A stretch of DNA of 64,000 bases from Pseudomonas viridiflava. GTDB taxonomy: Bacteria; Pseudomonadota; Gammaproteobacteria; Pseudomonadales; Pseudomonadaceae. A program made the position numbers and the translations under genes. The first letter of the stretch is position 1; every line of letters begins with the position of its first letter. The notes under the pieces were generated by a model. That model was not told where the DNA came from, did not search any database, and was given only the letters and a program-made list of their open reading frames with translations. This document shows positions 1 through 8,924 of this stretch, in pieces. Where the stretch lies: positions 124,001 to 188,000 of the forward strand of contig NZ_UTBZ01000060.1 in assembly GCF_900580865.1 (NCBI RefSeq), in the 5' to 3' direction.

Positions 1-1
1 C

Positions 2-1483
2 TTCACCTTTCGACGGCTGTTTCTCGCCGGGCTGACGGCATTGCTCTGCGACGCAGTGGGTTTTGCCGTGCTGATGCTGATCAAGATCCAGGTGATTCAG
101 GATCTGGCGGTGATCGCCAGTATCGGTGTGGCGGTGCTGATTTTCACCAACCTGATTCTGCTGCCGGTGTTGCTGTCCTATGTCGGCGTAACGCCGCGCG
201 CGGCGCAATTGAGCCTGAAGAGCGAGCAGAACGATCAGGCCGGCGCGCGGCGTCATGGCTTCTGGCGTTTTCTCGATCTGTTTACCCGCCGTCGCTGGGC
301 CAGCCTGTGCATTGCCATCAGCCTGGCGTTGGCGGCATTGGGCTTTGTGGTCAGCCTGCAATTGAAGATCGGTGATCTCGACGCCGGTGCACCGGAGCTG
401 CGCGCCGACTCACGCTACAACCAGGACGATGCGTTTTTGACCCGGCATTACGGCGCCAGCAGTGATTTGTTTGCGGTGATGGTCAAGACCCCGGCCGGGC
501 AATGTGCGCGTTACGACATCCTCGCCAAGGTCGATGCGCTGGACTGGCAACTGCGTGCATTGCCGGGGGTGGATTCGACCAACTCGCTGGCCTTGCTCAA
601 CCGGCGCATGCTGGTTGGCCTCAGCGAAGGCAGCGCCAAGTGGTACGAGCTGCAGAACAATCAGGCGATGCTCAACATGATCACCGCCAGTGCGCCACGC
701 GGTTTGTACAACGAGGATTGCAGCCTGCTCACGCTGTACGCCTACCTCACCGACCACAAGGCTGAAACGCTGACGCGGCTGGTCGACCATGTCGAGCAAT
801 TCGCCGCTGCCAATAACAACGATGATGTGCAGTTCCTCCTGGCAGCGGGCAATGCCGGCATCGAAGCGGCGACCAATATCGTGGTCAAGCAGGCCAATCG
901 CGAGATGCTGTTCTGGGTCTACGGGGCGGTGATCGTTCTGTGCCTGATCACCTTCCGTTCGTGGCGCGCCACGCTGTGCGCGGTGATTCCGCTGATGGTC
1001 ACCTCGATCCTCTGCGAAGCGTTGATGGTCTGGCTGAACATCGGCGTGAAGGTCGCGACGTTGCCGGTGATCGCGTTGGGTGTCGGCATTGGCGTCGACT
1101 ATGCGTTGTATGTGATGAGCATCCTGCTCGGCCATCTGCGCCAGGGCGCAAGCCTGTCAGAAGCCTATTACCGCGCGCTGGTGTCCACCGGCAAAGTGGT
1201 GATGCTTACCGGCATCACGCTCGCCATTGGCGTGGCCACGTGGATCTTCTCGCCGATCAAATTCCAGGCTGACATGGGCGTGCTGCTGGCGTTCATGTTC
1301 GTCTGGAACATGGTCGGCGCGCTGCTGCTGTTGCCAGCGCTGGCGTACTTTCTGCTGCCTGCACGGCGCACGAACACCGACGCAGAAACGCCGGCGGAGG
1401 CAGTCGATGTGGCCGTGCCGTCGCGAGCCGTGGCGGTAGATGTTGTTCAATCGCGTCATCGGGAGACCTGTCATGGCCGTTGA
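2..1483 (+). CDS. MMPL/RND-family transporter, C-terminal part (5' end outside window)
   Basis: The frame is open from base 2, so the gene starts before the window; 493 C-terminal residues are visible. It begins inside a membrane bundle, followed by a large periplasmic loop (roughly residues 120-295) and a second bundle of about five helices. The stretch GVGIGVDYALYVMSIL carries the Gly-rich/Asp helix typical of MMPL/RND permeases. This family exports lipids or hydrophobic compounds by proton motive force across the inner membrane. It overlaps the following MFS gene by 11 bp, so the two are probably co-transcribed with the aromatic/sulfate ester genes downstream. Substrate unknown; related permeases often sit in aromatic-compound clusters, which is only suggestive here. 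Confidence 0.88.
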   Translation, partial: FTFRRLFLAGLTALLCDAVGFAVLMLIKIQVIQDLAVIASIGVAVLIFTNLILLPVLLSYVGVTPRAAQLSLKSEQNDQAGARRHGFWRFLDLFTRRRWASLCIAISLALAALGFVVSLQLKIGDLDAGAPELRADSRYNQDDAFLTRHYGASSDLFAVMVKTPAGQCARYDILAKVDALDWQLRALPGVDSTNSLALLNRRMLVGLSEGSAKWYELQNNQAMLNMITASAPRGLYNEDCSLLTLYAYLTDHKAETLTRLVDHVEQFAAANNNDDVQFLLAAGNAGIEAATNIVVKQANREMLFWVYGAVIVLCLITFRSWRATLCAVIPLMVTSILCEALMVWLNIGVKVATLPVIALGVGIGVDYALYVMSILLGHLRQGASLSEAYYRALVSTGKVVMLTGITLAIGVATWIFSPIKFQADMGVLLAFMFVWNMVGALLLLPALAYFLLPARRTNTDAETPAEAVDVAVPSRAVAVDVVQSRHRETCHGR

Positions 1484-2720
1484 GTCTTCATTTGAAAACA
1501 GCGGCCGCCGCGCCGGTTTGACGCAATCGTTGCTATTGCTGCTCGGCAGCTGCCTGCCAGTGCTCGGCGCGGTATTGCTCGCACCGGTATTACCGCGCAT
1601 GCAGGCCCATTTTGCCGATGTTGCGGGCAGCACGGTGCTGGTGCCGATCGTGCTGACCTTGCCGGCATTGATGATTGCAGTACTGGCGCCGTTTGCCGGG
1701 GTCATCGCCGATCGGCTCGGACGCAAACCGCTGTTGTTGGCGAGCATGGCCCTATACACGCTCTGCGGTGTGTTGCCGCTGTGGCTGGATTCGCTGGCGG
1801 CGATTGTCGCCAGCCGCGCCGGGATCGGTCTGGCGGAGGCAGGGATCATGACCTGCTGCACCACGCTGATGGGCGACTACTACAGCGGCGCACGCCGTGA
1901 ACGCCTGTTTGCACTGCAAATGGTCGCGACGTCGCTGTCCGCTGTGGTGTTTATCGCGCTGGGTGGTTTTCTCGGACAGGACGACTGGCGCACACCGTTT
2001 GCGCTGTACGCGGTCGGGTTGATTTTCCTGCCGCTGATGGCGTGGAAACTCTGGGAACCGCAATCCCGCGTGCAACCGACAGCAACGCTACAGGTGCCAG
2101 CCCCGCGCGCATTTCCATGGCGCGCACTGACGCCCCTGTATGCGTTGTCGCTGCTCGCGGGCCTGAGCCTGTTCATCGTGCCGGTGCAGGCCGGCTACTT
2201 GCTCAACTTGTTGCACGTGGATGCGCCGCAGCAGATCGGCATGACCATGGGTGCCAATCAACTCGGTGTGCTCGTCGGGGCCTTGAGTTTCCGTTTGTTG
2301 AGCGGCCTGCGCAGCCAGCATCTGTTGCTGATTGCCTATGGCCTGGCCGGCATCGGCGGGCTGTTGATGGCCGCCGCCGGCAGCCACGCGCAAGTAGTGG
2401 TCGCGGTGCTGGTCAACGGTCTGGGCATCGGCCTGATGTTGCCGACGTTGATCACCTGGATCATGGCGCAAGTCGGTTTTGCTCAGCGTGGCCGAGCGGC
2501 GGGGTGCTTCACCGCGGCGATTTTTGCCGGCGAGTTCATCAGCCCGCTGGTGGTACTCGCCATCACTTCCGGGGCTTCCACGGCGTTGCCTCAAGCACTG
2601 GCCATGATCGGTTGGCTGCAACTGGTTGTGGCGCTGTTTTGTCTGTCCGTGCCGAGGCTCGGTGGTCTATTGATCCGCACGAATGTTGGCGGGCACGACT
2701 CCATCAGCAATGGCCATTGA
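1473..2720 (+). CDS. MFS transporter
   Basis: A 415-residue, twelve-helix major facilitator protein. Motif A is visible as GVIADRLGRKPLL after the second helix. I take the ATG at 1473 as start because GGGAGA lies just upstream (about 1460); an in-frame ATG at 1440 would add 11 residues without a good site. It overlaps the MMPL gene by 11 bp and is followed after 13 bp by the cupin gene. It is likely the uptake or efflux permease for the substrate of this operon. The family is large and the sequence does not name the substrate. Confidence 0.85.
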   Translation: MAVESSFENSGRRAGLTQSLLLLLGSCLPVLGAVLLAPVLPRMQAHFADVAGSTVLVPIVLTLPALMIAVLAPFAGVIADRLGRKPLLLASMALYTLCGVLPLWLDSLAAIVASRAGIGLAEAGIMTCCTTLMGDYYSGARRERLFALQMVATSLSAVVFIALGGFLGQDDWRTPFALYAVGLIFLPLMAWKLWEPQSRVQPTATLQVPAPRAFPWRALTPLYALSLLAGLSLFIVPVQAGYLLNLLHVDAPQQIGMTMGANQLGVLVGALSFRLLSGLRSQHLLLIAYGLAGIGGLLMAAAGSHAQVVVAVLVNGLGIGLMLPTLITWIMAQVGFAQRGRAAGCFTAAIFAGEFISPLVVLAITSGASTALPQALAMIGWLQLVVALFCLSVPRLGGLLIRTNVGGHDSISNGH

Positions 2721-2733
2721 ACGAGGATTTTCC

Positions 2734-3315
2734 ATGCAAGCGCTTCCCCATTTCAAACGCGTGGTCACCGGGCATGATGCCCAGGGCCGTGCGGTCGTCG
2801 CCAGTCTCGGAGCAACCGCTAACGTCTTCGCACTGCAAGCGGTGCCTGGCACGGTGTTTCATGAGATATGGAACAGCAGCGGCAGTCCGGCCCTGCTCGA
2901 CAATGCCGATGATCCAACCAGCAAACCCTTACAGCTGAGCCCCGGCCCGCAGGGCAGTGTGATTCGCGTCGTCGATATTCCGCCGGACAGCGTGCAGAAC
3001 CAGGTCAGCGCTGCCGATGCTGCGGCCGCATTTGCCGAGATTGGCCAGGCGCATGCCGGCACCGGCCAGGCGAACTCGCGACACAAACTGATGCACCGCA
3101 CCGAAACCCTTGATTACGGCATCGTCACCGAAGGCGAAGTCTGGCTGGTGCTCGACGATGAAGAGGTCCACCTCAAACGCGGCGATGTGGTGGTTCAGCG
3201 CGGCACCAATCACGCGTGGAGCAACCGTACCGAGGCCATGGCGCGCATGGTGTTTATCCTGCTGGACGGGCGCTTCGCCGCTGTACTGCAAGACTGCACG
3301 GGAGAAAAAGCATGA
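2734..3315 (+). CDS. Cupin-domain protein
   Basis: 193 residues. The second half holds a single cupin barrel with LDDEEVHLKRGDVVVQRGTNHAW, the usual metal-site/beta-strand pattern ending in a conserved His, and an earlier RHKLMHRTETLDYGIVTEGE strand. The start is the ATG at 2734 behind ACGAGGA. The stop overlaps the next start by 4 bp (ATGA), indicating translational coupling with the FAH-family hydrolase. Cupins of this size near FAH hydrolases and short dehydrogenases are often isomerases, dioxygenase-like enzymes or binding proteins in aromatic catabolism. The exact role cannot be read from sequence. Confidence 0.8.
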   Translation: MQALPHFKRVVTGHDAQGRAVVASLGATANVFALQAVPGTVFHEIWNSSGSPALLDNADDPTSKPLQLSPGPQGSVIRVVDIPPDSVQNQVSAADAAAAFAEIGQAHAGTGQANSRHKLMHRTETLDYGIVTEGEVWLVLDDEEVHLKRGDVVVQRGTNHAWSNRTEAMARMVFILLDGRFAAVLQDCTGEKA

Positions 3316-4295
3316 AGCTCGCAACCCTGAAAAACGGTACCCGTGACGGCCAATTGGTGGTGGTTTCGCGCGACATGGCCCGGGCGCTGGACGCCGGTTC
3401 GGTAGCGCCGACCTTGCAGCAAGCCATCGAAAACTGGGCTGTAGCCGAGCCGCGTTTGCAAGCCCTGGCGCGTGAGCTTGAAAACCACGATTGCCGCGAG
3501 GCCTTTGCCTTCGACCCCGCGCAGGCGATGGCGCCGTTGCCGCGTGCTTATCAATGGTGCGACGGTTCGGCGTTTCTCAGTCACGGCGCACTGATGCAGA
3601 AAGCGTTCAATCTCGAGCCGATCGAGGGCGCTGACCGTACGCCGTTGATGTATCAGGGCGCCGGTGATGACTTCATCGGCGCATACGATGACATCGAACT
3701 GCCGAGCGAAAGCCAGGGCATCGATTTCGAAGGCGAATTTGTCGTGCTGGTCGATGATGTGCCGATGGGCTGTTCGGCGGAAAGCGCGTTGCAGCACATC
3801 AAGCTGATCCTGCAGATCAATGATGTCAGCCTGCGTGCACTGGCGCCGCGAGAAATGCGCACCGGGTTCGGTTTCCTGCAAGCCAAGCCGTCCTCCAGTT
3901 TTGCCCCACTGGCGATTACCCCGGATGAACTCGGCGAAGCCTGGCGAGACGGCCGCGTCAATTTGCCCCTGCAAGTGCAGTGGAACGGCGAGTGGTTTGG
4001 CCAGCCGCACGGCGCGCAGATGAACTTTCACTTTGGCCAACTGATCGCCCACGCGGCGTTAACCCGGCGCTTGCGCGCCGGCACCCTGATCGGTTCCGGC
4101 ACGGTGTCGAACGCCGAGCGCAACGTCGGCTCGGCGTGCATCGCCGAACGTCGGGCCATTGAGATGATCGAGCACGGCGCGCCGGTGACAGGCTTCATGC
4201 GTTTCGGTGATCGCGTGCGCATGGACGTCACCGGCAGCGATGGTCAATCCCTGTTCGGTGCGATCGATCAACGCGTCGTCAAAGCCAACGGCTAA
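3312..4295 (+). CDS. Fumarylacetoacetate hydrolase (FAH) family protein
   Basis: 327 residues, the length of the bacterial fumarylacetoacetase/acylpyruvase group. Visible family features: GIDFEGEFVVLVDDVPMG (acidic metal-binding strand), FGFLQAKPSSSFAPLAITPDELGEAW, and LIGSGTVSN near the C-terminus. These enzymes hydrolyse a C-C bond in beta-diketone acids produced by aromatic ring cleavage, using Mg or Mn, in the cytoplasm. ATG 3312 overlaps the cupin stop. In this operon it would split a ring-cleavage product; a matching ring-cleaving dioxygenase is not obvious in the visible part of the operon unless the cupin is one. Confidence 0.88.
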   Translation: MKLATLKNGTRDGQLVVVSRDMARALDAGSVAPTLQQAIENWAVAEPRLQALARELENHDCREAFAFDPAQAMAPLPRAYQWCDGSAFLSHGALMQKAFNLEPIEGADRTPLMYQGAGDDFIGAYDDIELPSESQGIDFEGEFVVLVDDVPMGCSAESALQHIKLILQINDVSLRALAPREMRTGFGFLQAKPSSSFAPLAITPDELGEAWRDGRVNLPLQVQWNGEWFGQPHGAQMNFHFGQLIAHAALTRRLRAGTLIGSGTVSNAERNVGSACIAERRAIEMIEHGAPVTGFMRFGDRVRMDVTGSDGQSLFGAIDQRVVKANG

Positions 4296-4304
4296 GGAAC
4301 GCCC

Positions 4305-5306
4305 ATGCGTGTACTGATTACCGGAGCCAATGGTTTTGTCGGCCGCGAACTGCTGCGTTGTCTACTCGCGCGCGGCAGTTTGCGCGGGCAAGTCATTCGT
4401 TCGCTGCTGGTGCTGGACACTGACGTCCAAGGCCTGCCAGACGATCCCCGCCTGCGTCGGCACAGCGGCAGCGTGACGGATGCAGCGTTGATGCGCCGTG
4501 TCCTGGCCGATGGCATTGATGTGGTGTTTCACCTGGTCAGCATTCCCGGCGGATCGGCGGAGGCGCATTACGAATCGGGTTATCAGGTCAATCTGCTGGC
4601 CAGCCTCGAACTGCTCGATCAACTGCGCAACAAGGCGCGACCTCCGGTGCTGGTGTATACCAGCAGCGTTGCGGTGTATGGCGCTGATCTGCCGGCGAAG
4701 ATGAACGAGCAGGCTGAACTGCACCCGCAACTGTCGTACGGCACACACAAGATGATGGTCGAGCGTGCGCTGATCGATCTGGGTCGGCGCGCTGAAGTCG
4801 ATGGCCGCGCGGTGCGCCTGCCGGGGATTGTCGCGCGCCCGCGTGAACCCAACGGTTTGCGCTCGGCCTTCATGAGCGACTTGATGCGTGCTTTTGCCGA
4901 AGGCGCAGACTATTGCTGCCCGGTGTCGCCGCAAGCGACGGCGTGGTGGATGTCGGCGCGCTGTTGCGTGAACAACCTGATCCACGCCGCTGAACTGGAT
5001 GACGCCGCCGCGCAACAGCGGGTCTGGCAACTGCCGGTGCTGCAGTTGTCCATCGCCCAAGTCATCGATGCTCTGGCGGCAACTTACGGCGAGCAACGCC
5101 GTGCGCTGATCAGTTTCGCCGCTGATCTTGAGCTCGAAACCCTGTTCGGGCGCATGCCGCCCCTGAAAACCCCGCAGGCCCGCGCTGCCGGTTTCTGCCA
5201 TGACGGCAACGTCGCCGCGCTTATTCGCAACGCCCTCAATCCAGCCCCTTATCGGCCTCTGCCGTTGAACGGAGACACGCTTCATGTCACAGCCCATCCC
5301 GCGTAA
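4305..5306 (+). CDS. NAD-dependent epimerase/dehydratase family (extended SDR, DenD-like)
   Basis: 333 residues. The N-terminus has the Rossmann motif TGANGFVG (residues 6-13) and the catalytic Tyr-Lys pair appears in SYGTHKMMVE. The C-terminal stretch AWWMSARCCVNNLIHAAELD resembles D-erythronate dehydrogenase (DenD)-type proteins, so oxidation of a hydroxy acid is plausible, but the substrate is uncertain. It starts 9 bp after the FAH-family gene and its 3' end overlaps the cyclase gene by 23 bp, so it belongs to the same operon. Confidence 0.82.
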   Translation: MRVLITGANGFVGRELLRCLLARGSLRGQVIRSLLVLDTDVQGLPDDPRLRRHSGSVTDAALMRRVLADGIDVVFHLVSIPGGSAEAHYESGYQVNLLASLELLDQLRNKARPPVLVYTSSVAVYGADLPAKMNEQAELHPQLSYGTHKMMVERALIDLGRRAEVDGRAVRLPGIVARPREPNGLRSAFMSDLMRAFAEGADYCCPVSPQATAWWMSARCCVNNLIHAAELDDAAAQQRVWQLPVLQLSIAQVIDALAATYGEQRRALISFAADLELETLFGRMPPLKTPQARAAGFCHDGNVAALIRNALNPAPYRPLPLNGDTLHVTAHPA

Positions 5307-6078
5307 ACGTCGTCTGGTCGACCTTTCGGTGACCCTCGATAACAACCCCTACACAGATCCGCCACCGCTGTTGCCGAAAATCGATTACATGGATCACCAG
5401 CAAGGCTGGCCGGAAATGGCCGCGATGTTTCCGGGTTTGCAGCTTGAGCAGATGCCCGGTAATGAATCGTGGGCCGCCGAGCGCTTGCAGATCACCACCC
5501 ACAGCGGCACCCACATGGATGCGCCGTGGCATTACGCCTCGACCACCGATGGCGGCGAGCCGGCGTTTGGCATTGATGAGTTGCCGCTGGACTGGTGTTT
5601 GCAGCCGGGGGTCAAACTGGACTTTCGCCATTTGCCCGACGGTCACGTGGTCACGGCAGAAGAGGTCGAAGCGGAACTGGCGCGCATTGAGCACACGCTG
5701 CAACCACTGGATATCGTGCTGATCAACACACGCGCCGGGGCACTGTTTGGCCAACCGGGTTACCTCGACGCCGGTATCGGCATGGGACGCGAAGCGACGA
5801 TGTATCTGCTGGAACGCGGCGTGCGCGTGGTCGGCACTGACGCCTGGAGCTGGGACGCGCCGTTCAAATACACCCGTGAGCGTTTTGCTGCCAGCGGCGA
5901 TGCCTCGATCATCTGGGAAGGGCATAAGGCCGGGCGCGATATCGGCTACGGGCAAATGGAGAAACTGGCCAACCTCGAATCCCTGCCAGCGAGCGGCTTC
6001 ACGGTGTCGTGTTTTCCTTACAAGATCCGTCATGCGTCAGCAGGTTTTGTGCGTGCGGTGGCTATTTTCGAAGAGTGA
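5284..6078 (+). CDS. Cyclase-family protein (kynurenine formamidase-like metal hydrolase)
   Basis: 264 residues. The diagnostic metal-binding motif H-x-G-T-H-x-D-x-P-x-H is present as HSGTHMDAPWH (about residues 76-86). This family includes arylformamidase (KynB), isatin hydrolase and various amide or cyclic-ester hydrolases, all cytoplasmic and Zn or Mn dependent. The chosen ATG overlaps the upstream DenD-like gene by 23 bp. In context it may open a cyclic or amide intermediate before or after the FAH hydrolase; this is inference. Confidence 0.85.
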   Translation: MSQPIPRKRRLVDLSVTLDNNPYTDPPPLLPKIDYMDHQQGWPEMAAMFPGLQLEQMPGNESWAAERLQITTHSGTHMDAPWHYASTTDGGEPAFGIDELPLDWCLQPGVKLDFRHLPDGHVVTAEEVEAELARIEHTLQPLDIVLINTRAGALFGQPGYLDAGIGMGREATMYLLERGVRVVGTDAWSWDAPFKYTRERFAASGDASIIWEGHKAGRDIGYGQMEKLANLESLPASGFTVSCFPYKIRHASAGFVRAVAIFEE

Positions 6079-6123
6079 TCGGGCTGTTTGAGGCATTCCT
6101 TTAACGACAATAAGAGAAAACCG

Positions 6124-7755
6124 ATGGCTCTATCGCGATTACCGCTGACGGCACTTTTTTGCGCCCTGGCAATGGTCGGCGGCGTGGCTATGGCGGCCAG
6201 CCAACCGAATATTCTGCTGATCGTGGCGGACGATCTGGGGTATTCGGATCTGGGCAGCTATGGCGGCGAGATTCACACCCCCAGGCTGGATGAACTGGCG
6301 CAACAGGGCGTGCAATTCACCAGTATGTACGCGGCGCCTACCTGTTCCATCACCCGCTCGATGTTGCTGTCCGGCACTGACAATCACCTTGTCGGGCTGG
6401 GCACCATGGCCGAAGCATTGCAACCGTTTCAACGAGGCAAAGCTGGCTATGAGGGATACCTGAATGGGCGGGCCTACTCGGTTGCCGAGCTACTTAAGGC
6501 GGGCGGCTACAACACGCTGATGGTCGGCAAATGGCACTTGGGTCTGGAAACCGATCAAGGCCCGGATCGGCGCGGTTTCGAGCAGTCGTTCACCTTGCTG
6601 GAAGGCGGGGCGACCCACTTCAAACCCGCCAGCGTTGCACCCTCGCCGTTGGAGCAAGTGCGTTACCGTGAAAACGGTCAGCCGGTAGAGGTGCCCGACA
6701 CGTTCTACTCCACCGACTTTTACACCGACAAGCTGATTGGCTACCTGCAAAACAGCCAGCGCCAAGGCAAACCGTTTTTTGCCTATGCCGCCTACACGTC
6801 ACCGCACTGGCCGTTGCAAGCGCCCAAGGAATACCTCGACAAATACCGCGGCCGCTTCGATCAAGGCTACGACACCGTGCGTTCGTCGCGCATTGAGCGG
6901 CTGAAAAAACTCGGCTTGCTGGACAAGGACTTTCAGCCGGCGCAACCGTTGCCCGTGAACCCTCGGCTGCCCGGTTGGCAGCAACTCACGGCTGAGCAGC
7001 AGAAAGTCGAAGCGCGGAAAATGGAAATCTACGCGGCAATGGTCGACAACCTCGATCACAACATTGGCCGGGTTATCGACTACCTGCGCCAAAGCGGCCA
7101 GTACGACAACACGGTGATCGTGTTCATGTCCGACAACGGCGCGGCGGCGGAAAATCATGCGCAGTTCTATCCACCCGGCGTGAACACCGATAACAGCCTG
7201 GCCAATCTGGGCCAGCGCGGCTCGCAGATCGACTATGGCTTGCGCTGGGCGGAAGTCAGTGCCGCGCCTTTTCACTTGTTCAAGGGCACCACGGCCGAAG
7301 GCGGAATCAGTGTGCCGGCGATCATTCAACTGCCCAAGTCACTGCGTCGTCAGGGCGTAGAAAGGGGCGTGGCGCGGGTGGATGATCTGGCGCCGACATT
7401 CCTTGATTTGGCAGGCATCGCTTTGCCGAGCGAAGCGGACAAACAACCGATCACCGGCCGATCCATCCTGCTAATGCTCGAAGGCAAGGGCAGCCCTCAC
7501 GACGCTGAGAGTCTGGCCGGAGAGTTGTTCGGCAATGCTTATTATCGTGAGGGCAACCTCAAATTGTTGGGCATGCGCCCGCAAGCGGGGTTCGGCGATC
7601 ATGCGCTGCCACCGCAATGGCAGTTGTTTGATGTTGCGCAGGATCGTGGTGAAACCCATGACCTGGCGGCTGCTCAACCGCAGACGGTCGATCGGCTCAA
7701 AGCCGCGTGGCTCAAGTATGCCGAGCGGGTCGGCGTAGCCTTTCCGCCGCGTTAG
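6124..7755 (+). CDS. Arylsulfatase, exported, atypical CSITR motif
   Basis: 543 residues, close in length and pattern to Pseudomonas AtsA-type arylsulfatases. It carries a Sec-type signal peptide (residues 1-25, cleavage near AMA-A), metal ligands in ADDLGYSDLG (Asp36, Asp37), GKWHLGL, and MSDNG. The formylglycine site is Cys74 in CSITR; the usual motif is C-x-P/A-x-R, so Ile76 replaces the normal Pro or Ala. I start at ATG 6124 rather than an upstream in-frame TTG because the signal peptide begins there. It would release sulfate from aryl sulfate esters, probably in the periplasm. Last gene of the operon, ending at a strong hairpin. Confidence 0.88.
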   Translation: MALSRLPLTALFCALAMVGGVAMAASQPNILLIVADDLGYSDLGSYGGEIHTPRLDELAQQGVQFTSMYAAPTCSITRSMLLSGTDNHLVGLGTMAEALQPFQRGKAGYEGYLNGRAYSVAELLKAGGYNTLMVGKWHLGLETDQGPDRRGFEQSFTLLEGGATHFKPASVAPSPLEQVRYRENGQPVEVPDTFYSTDFYTDKLIGYLQNSQRQGKPFFAYAAYTSPHWPLQAPKEYLDKYRGRFDQGYDTVRSSRIERLKKLGLLDKDFQPAQPLPVNPRLPGWQQLTAEQQKVEARKMEIYAAMVDNLDHNIGRVIDYLRQSGQYDNTVIVFMSDNGAAAENHAQFYPPGVNTDNSLANLGQRGSQIDYGLRWAEVSAAPFHLFKGTTAEGGISVPAIIQLPKSLRRQGVERGVARVDDLAPTFLDLAGIALPSEADKQPITGRSILLMLEGKGSPHDAESLAGELFGNAYYREGNLKLLGMRPQAGFGDHALPPQWQLFDVAQDRGETHDLAAAQPQTVDRLKAAWLKYAERVGVAFPPR

Positions 7756-7771
7756 CACGGCAGAGGCTTTG

Positions 7772-7807
7772 AACACAGTGGGCGGCGTTTGCCGCCGCCA
7801 CTGTGTT
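7772..7807. terminator. Bidirectional terminator between arylsulfatase and Rieske oxygenase genes
   Basis: The two arms AACACAGTGG-g-CGGCG and CGCCG-CCACTGTGTT pair over 15 bp with a single G bulge and a 5-nt loop. It sits between two convergent genes (stops at 7755 and 7815) and can serve both strands, although no long T tract follows. Confidence 0.75.
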
Positions 7808-7814
7808 GCGGCCA

Positions 7815-8888
7815 TCAACTTGTCGGATTGCGCAGTCGCTCGATGATCCTGCGGGCGCGATTGGCTCCGACGTCGACATGAATATCAATCATCGGGCGCG
7901 TACCGAACCGGCACATGTTCTGGTACTGCGCTTCGATCACCACTTTGTCTTCGTCGAACGTCAATCGCGTCTGATGCAGAACTTTGGCTGTGACGGCCTC
8001 GGGATCATGTTCAGGGTTGGTGGCCATGGTCCAGAAATAGTGGCTTGTGGTGTCTGTTTCCGGCGTTACGCCGTGAAAGCCGCGCATATGAAAACCGCCC
8101 CGATCCGGGTTGTTCAGGTCGTCTGTGCCCGCGTCTATCGCGCCGGTCCAGATGCGCAGGTGATTGAAGTGAAATTCGATCTCCTGCCAGCGGTCGATGT
8201 TGCCTTTGAACGGGTACGCCGCGGTGTAGGTCGGCGGCGGAACGGAATCGGGCATATGGCGAACCACGCGAACCATTGAGTCATCACCGTCCACACTCAT
8301 CTGCGCGTTCATATGAATGCTGGCGTTGCCGCCAATGGTTTGCAAATGGACGTAGCCCAGATGACTGAGATCCATAAGGTTGTCATGGATGAGTTGATAG
8401 GGCGCGTCGTAGTGATAGACATCGCCGTCGAACAGGTATTTGCCGCTGCTGTGCACGTCGTAGACCGGTGGCGCGAATGTCGGCTCAGGATGCTCGGCGC
8501 TGCCGAACCAGATCCAGATGATCTGATCCTGCTCCCGGACAGTGTAAGCAGGGACTTTGGCTTTGCTCGGGATCTTGTCCTGGCCCGGAATTTCGATGCA
8601 TTTCCCGCCTTCATTGAATAGCAGACCGTGATAGCCGCAGCGCAAACCGCGTTCCTCCACCGTGCCGCCGGACAGGGGCAGCGCTCGATGGCAGCAGCGG
8701 TCTTCCAGCGCGGCGACCTGGTTATCTGCCGTGCGAAAAAGCACCACGGGTTTATTCAGTAACGTACGACCAAGGGGCTGGTCTTTCAGCTCGCGGCTCA
8801 AGGCTGCGACGTACCATTGATCGAGGGGGAAGCTCGGCGCAGTGGCCGGGTCGATTTCGTGTGCAAGGGGTTGGGCAGCGGTAGTCAT
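7815..8888 (-). CDS. Rieske aromatic-ring oxygenase, VanA-like O-demethylase oxygenase subunit
   Basis: 357 residues, the size of vanillate O-demethylase VanA. The Rieske [2Fe-2S] ligands are Cys65-x-His67 and Cys84-x2-His87 (in CCHRALPL and LRCGYHGLLF). The mononuclear iron site is in HDNLMDLSHLGYVH. Such enzymes hydroxylate or O-demethylate aromatic acids, releasing formaldehyde when the substrate is a methoxy compound. Its reductase gene lies directly upstream in the same direction (36 bp gap), the reverse of the usual vanA-vanB order. True vanillate activity is not certain, since many paralogues act on other aromatics. Confidence 0.88.
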   Translation of the reverse strand: MTTAAQPLAHEIDPATAPSFPLDQWYVAALSRELKDQPLGRTLLNKPVVLFRTADNQVAALEDRCCHRALPLSGGTVEERGLRCGYHGLLFNEGGKCIEIPGQDKIPSKAKVPAYTVREQDQIIWIWFGSAEHPEPTFAPPVYDVHSSGKYLFDGDVYHYDAPYQLIHDNLMDLSHLGYVHLQTIGGNASIHMNAQMSVDGDDSMVRVVRHMPDSVPPPTYTAAYPFKGNIDRWQEIEFHFNHLRIWTGAIDAGTDDLNNPDRGGFHMRGFHGVTPETDTTSHYFWTMATNPEHDPEAVTAKVLHQTRLTFDEDKVVIEAQYQNMCRFGTRPMIDIHVDVGANRARRIIERLRNPTS

Positions 8889-8924
8889 AATGTTCTCCGG
8901 CGAGCGGTCGATGCTCGGTTCAGG

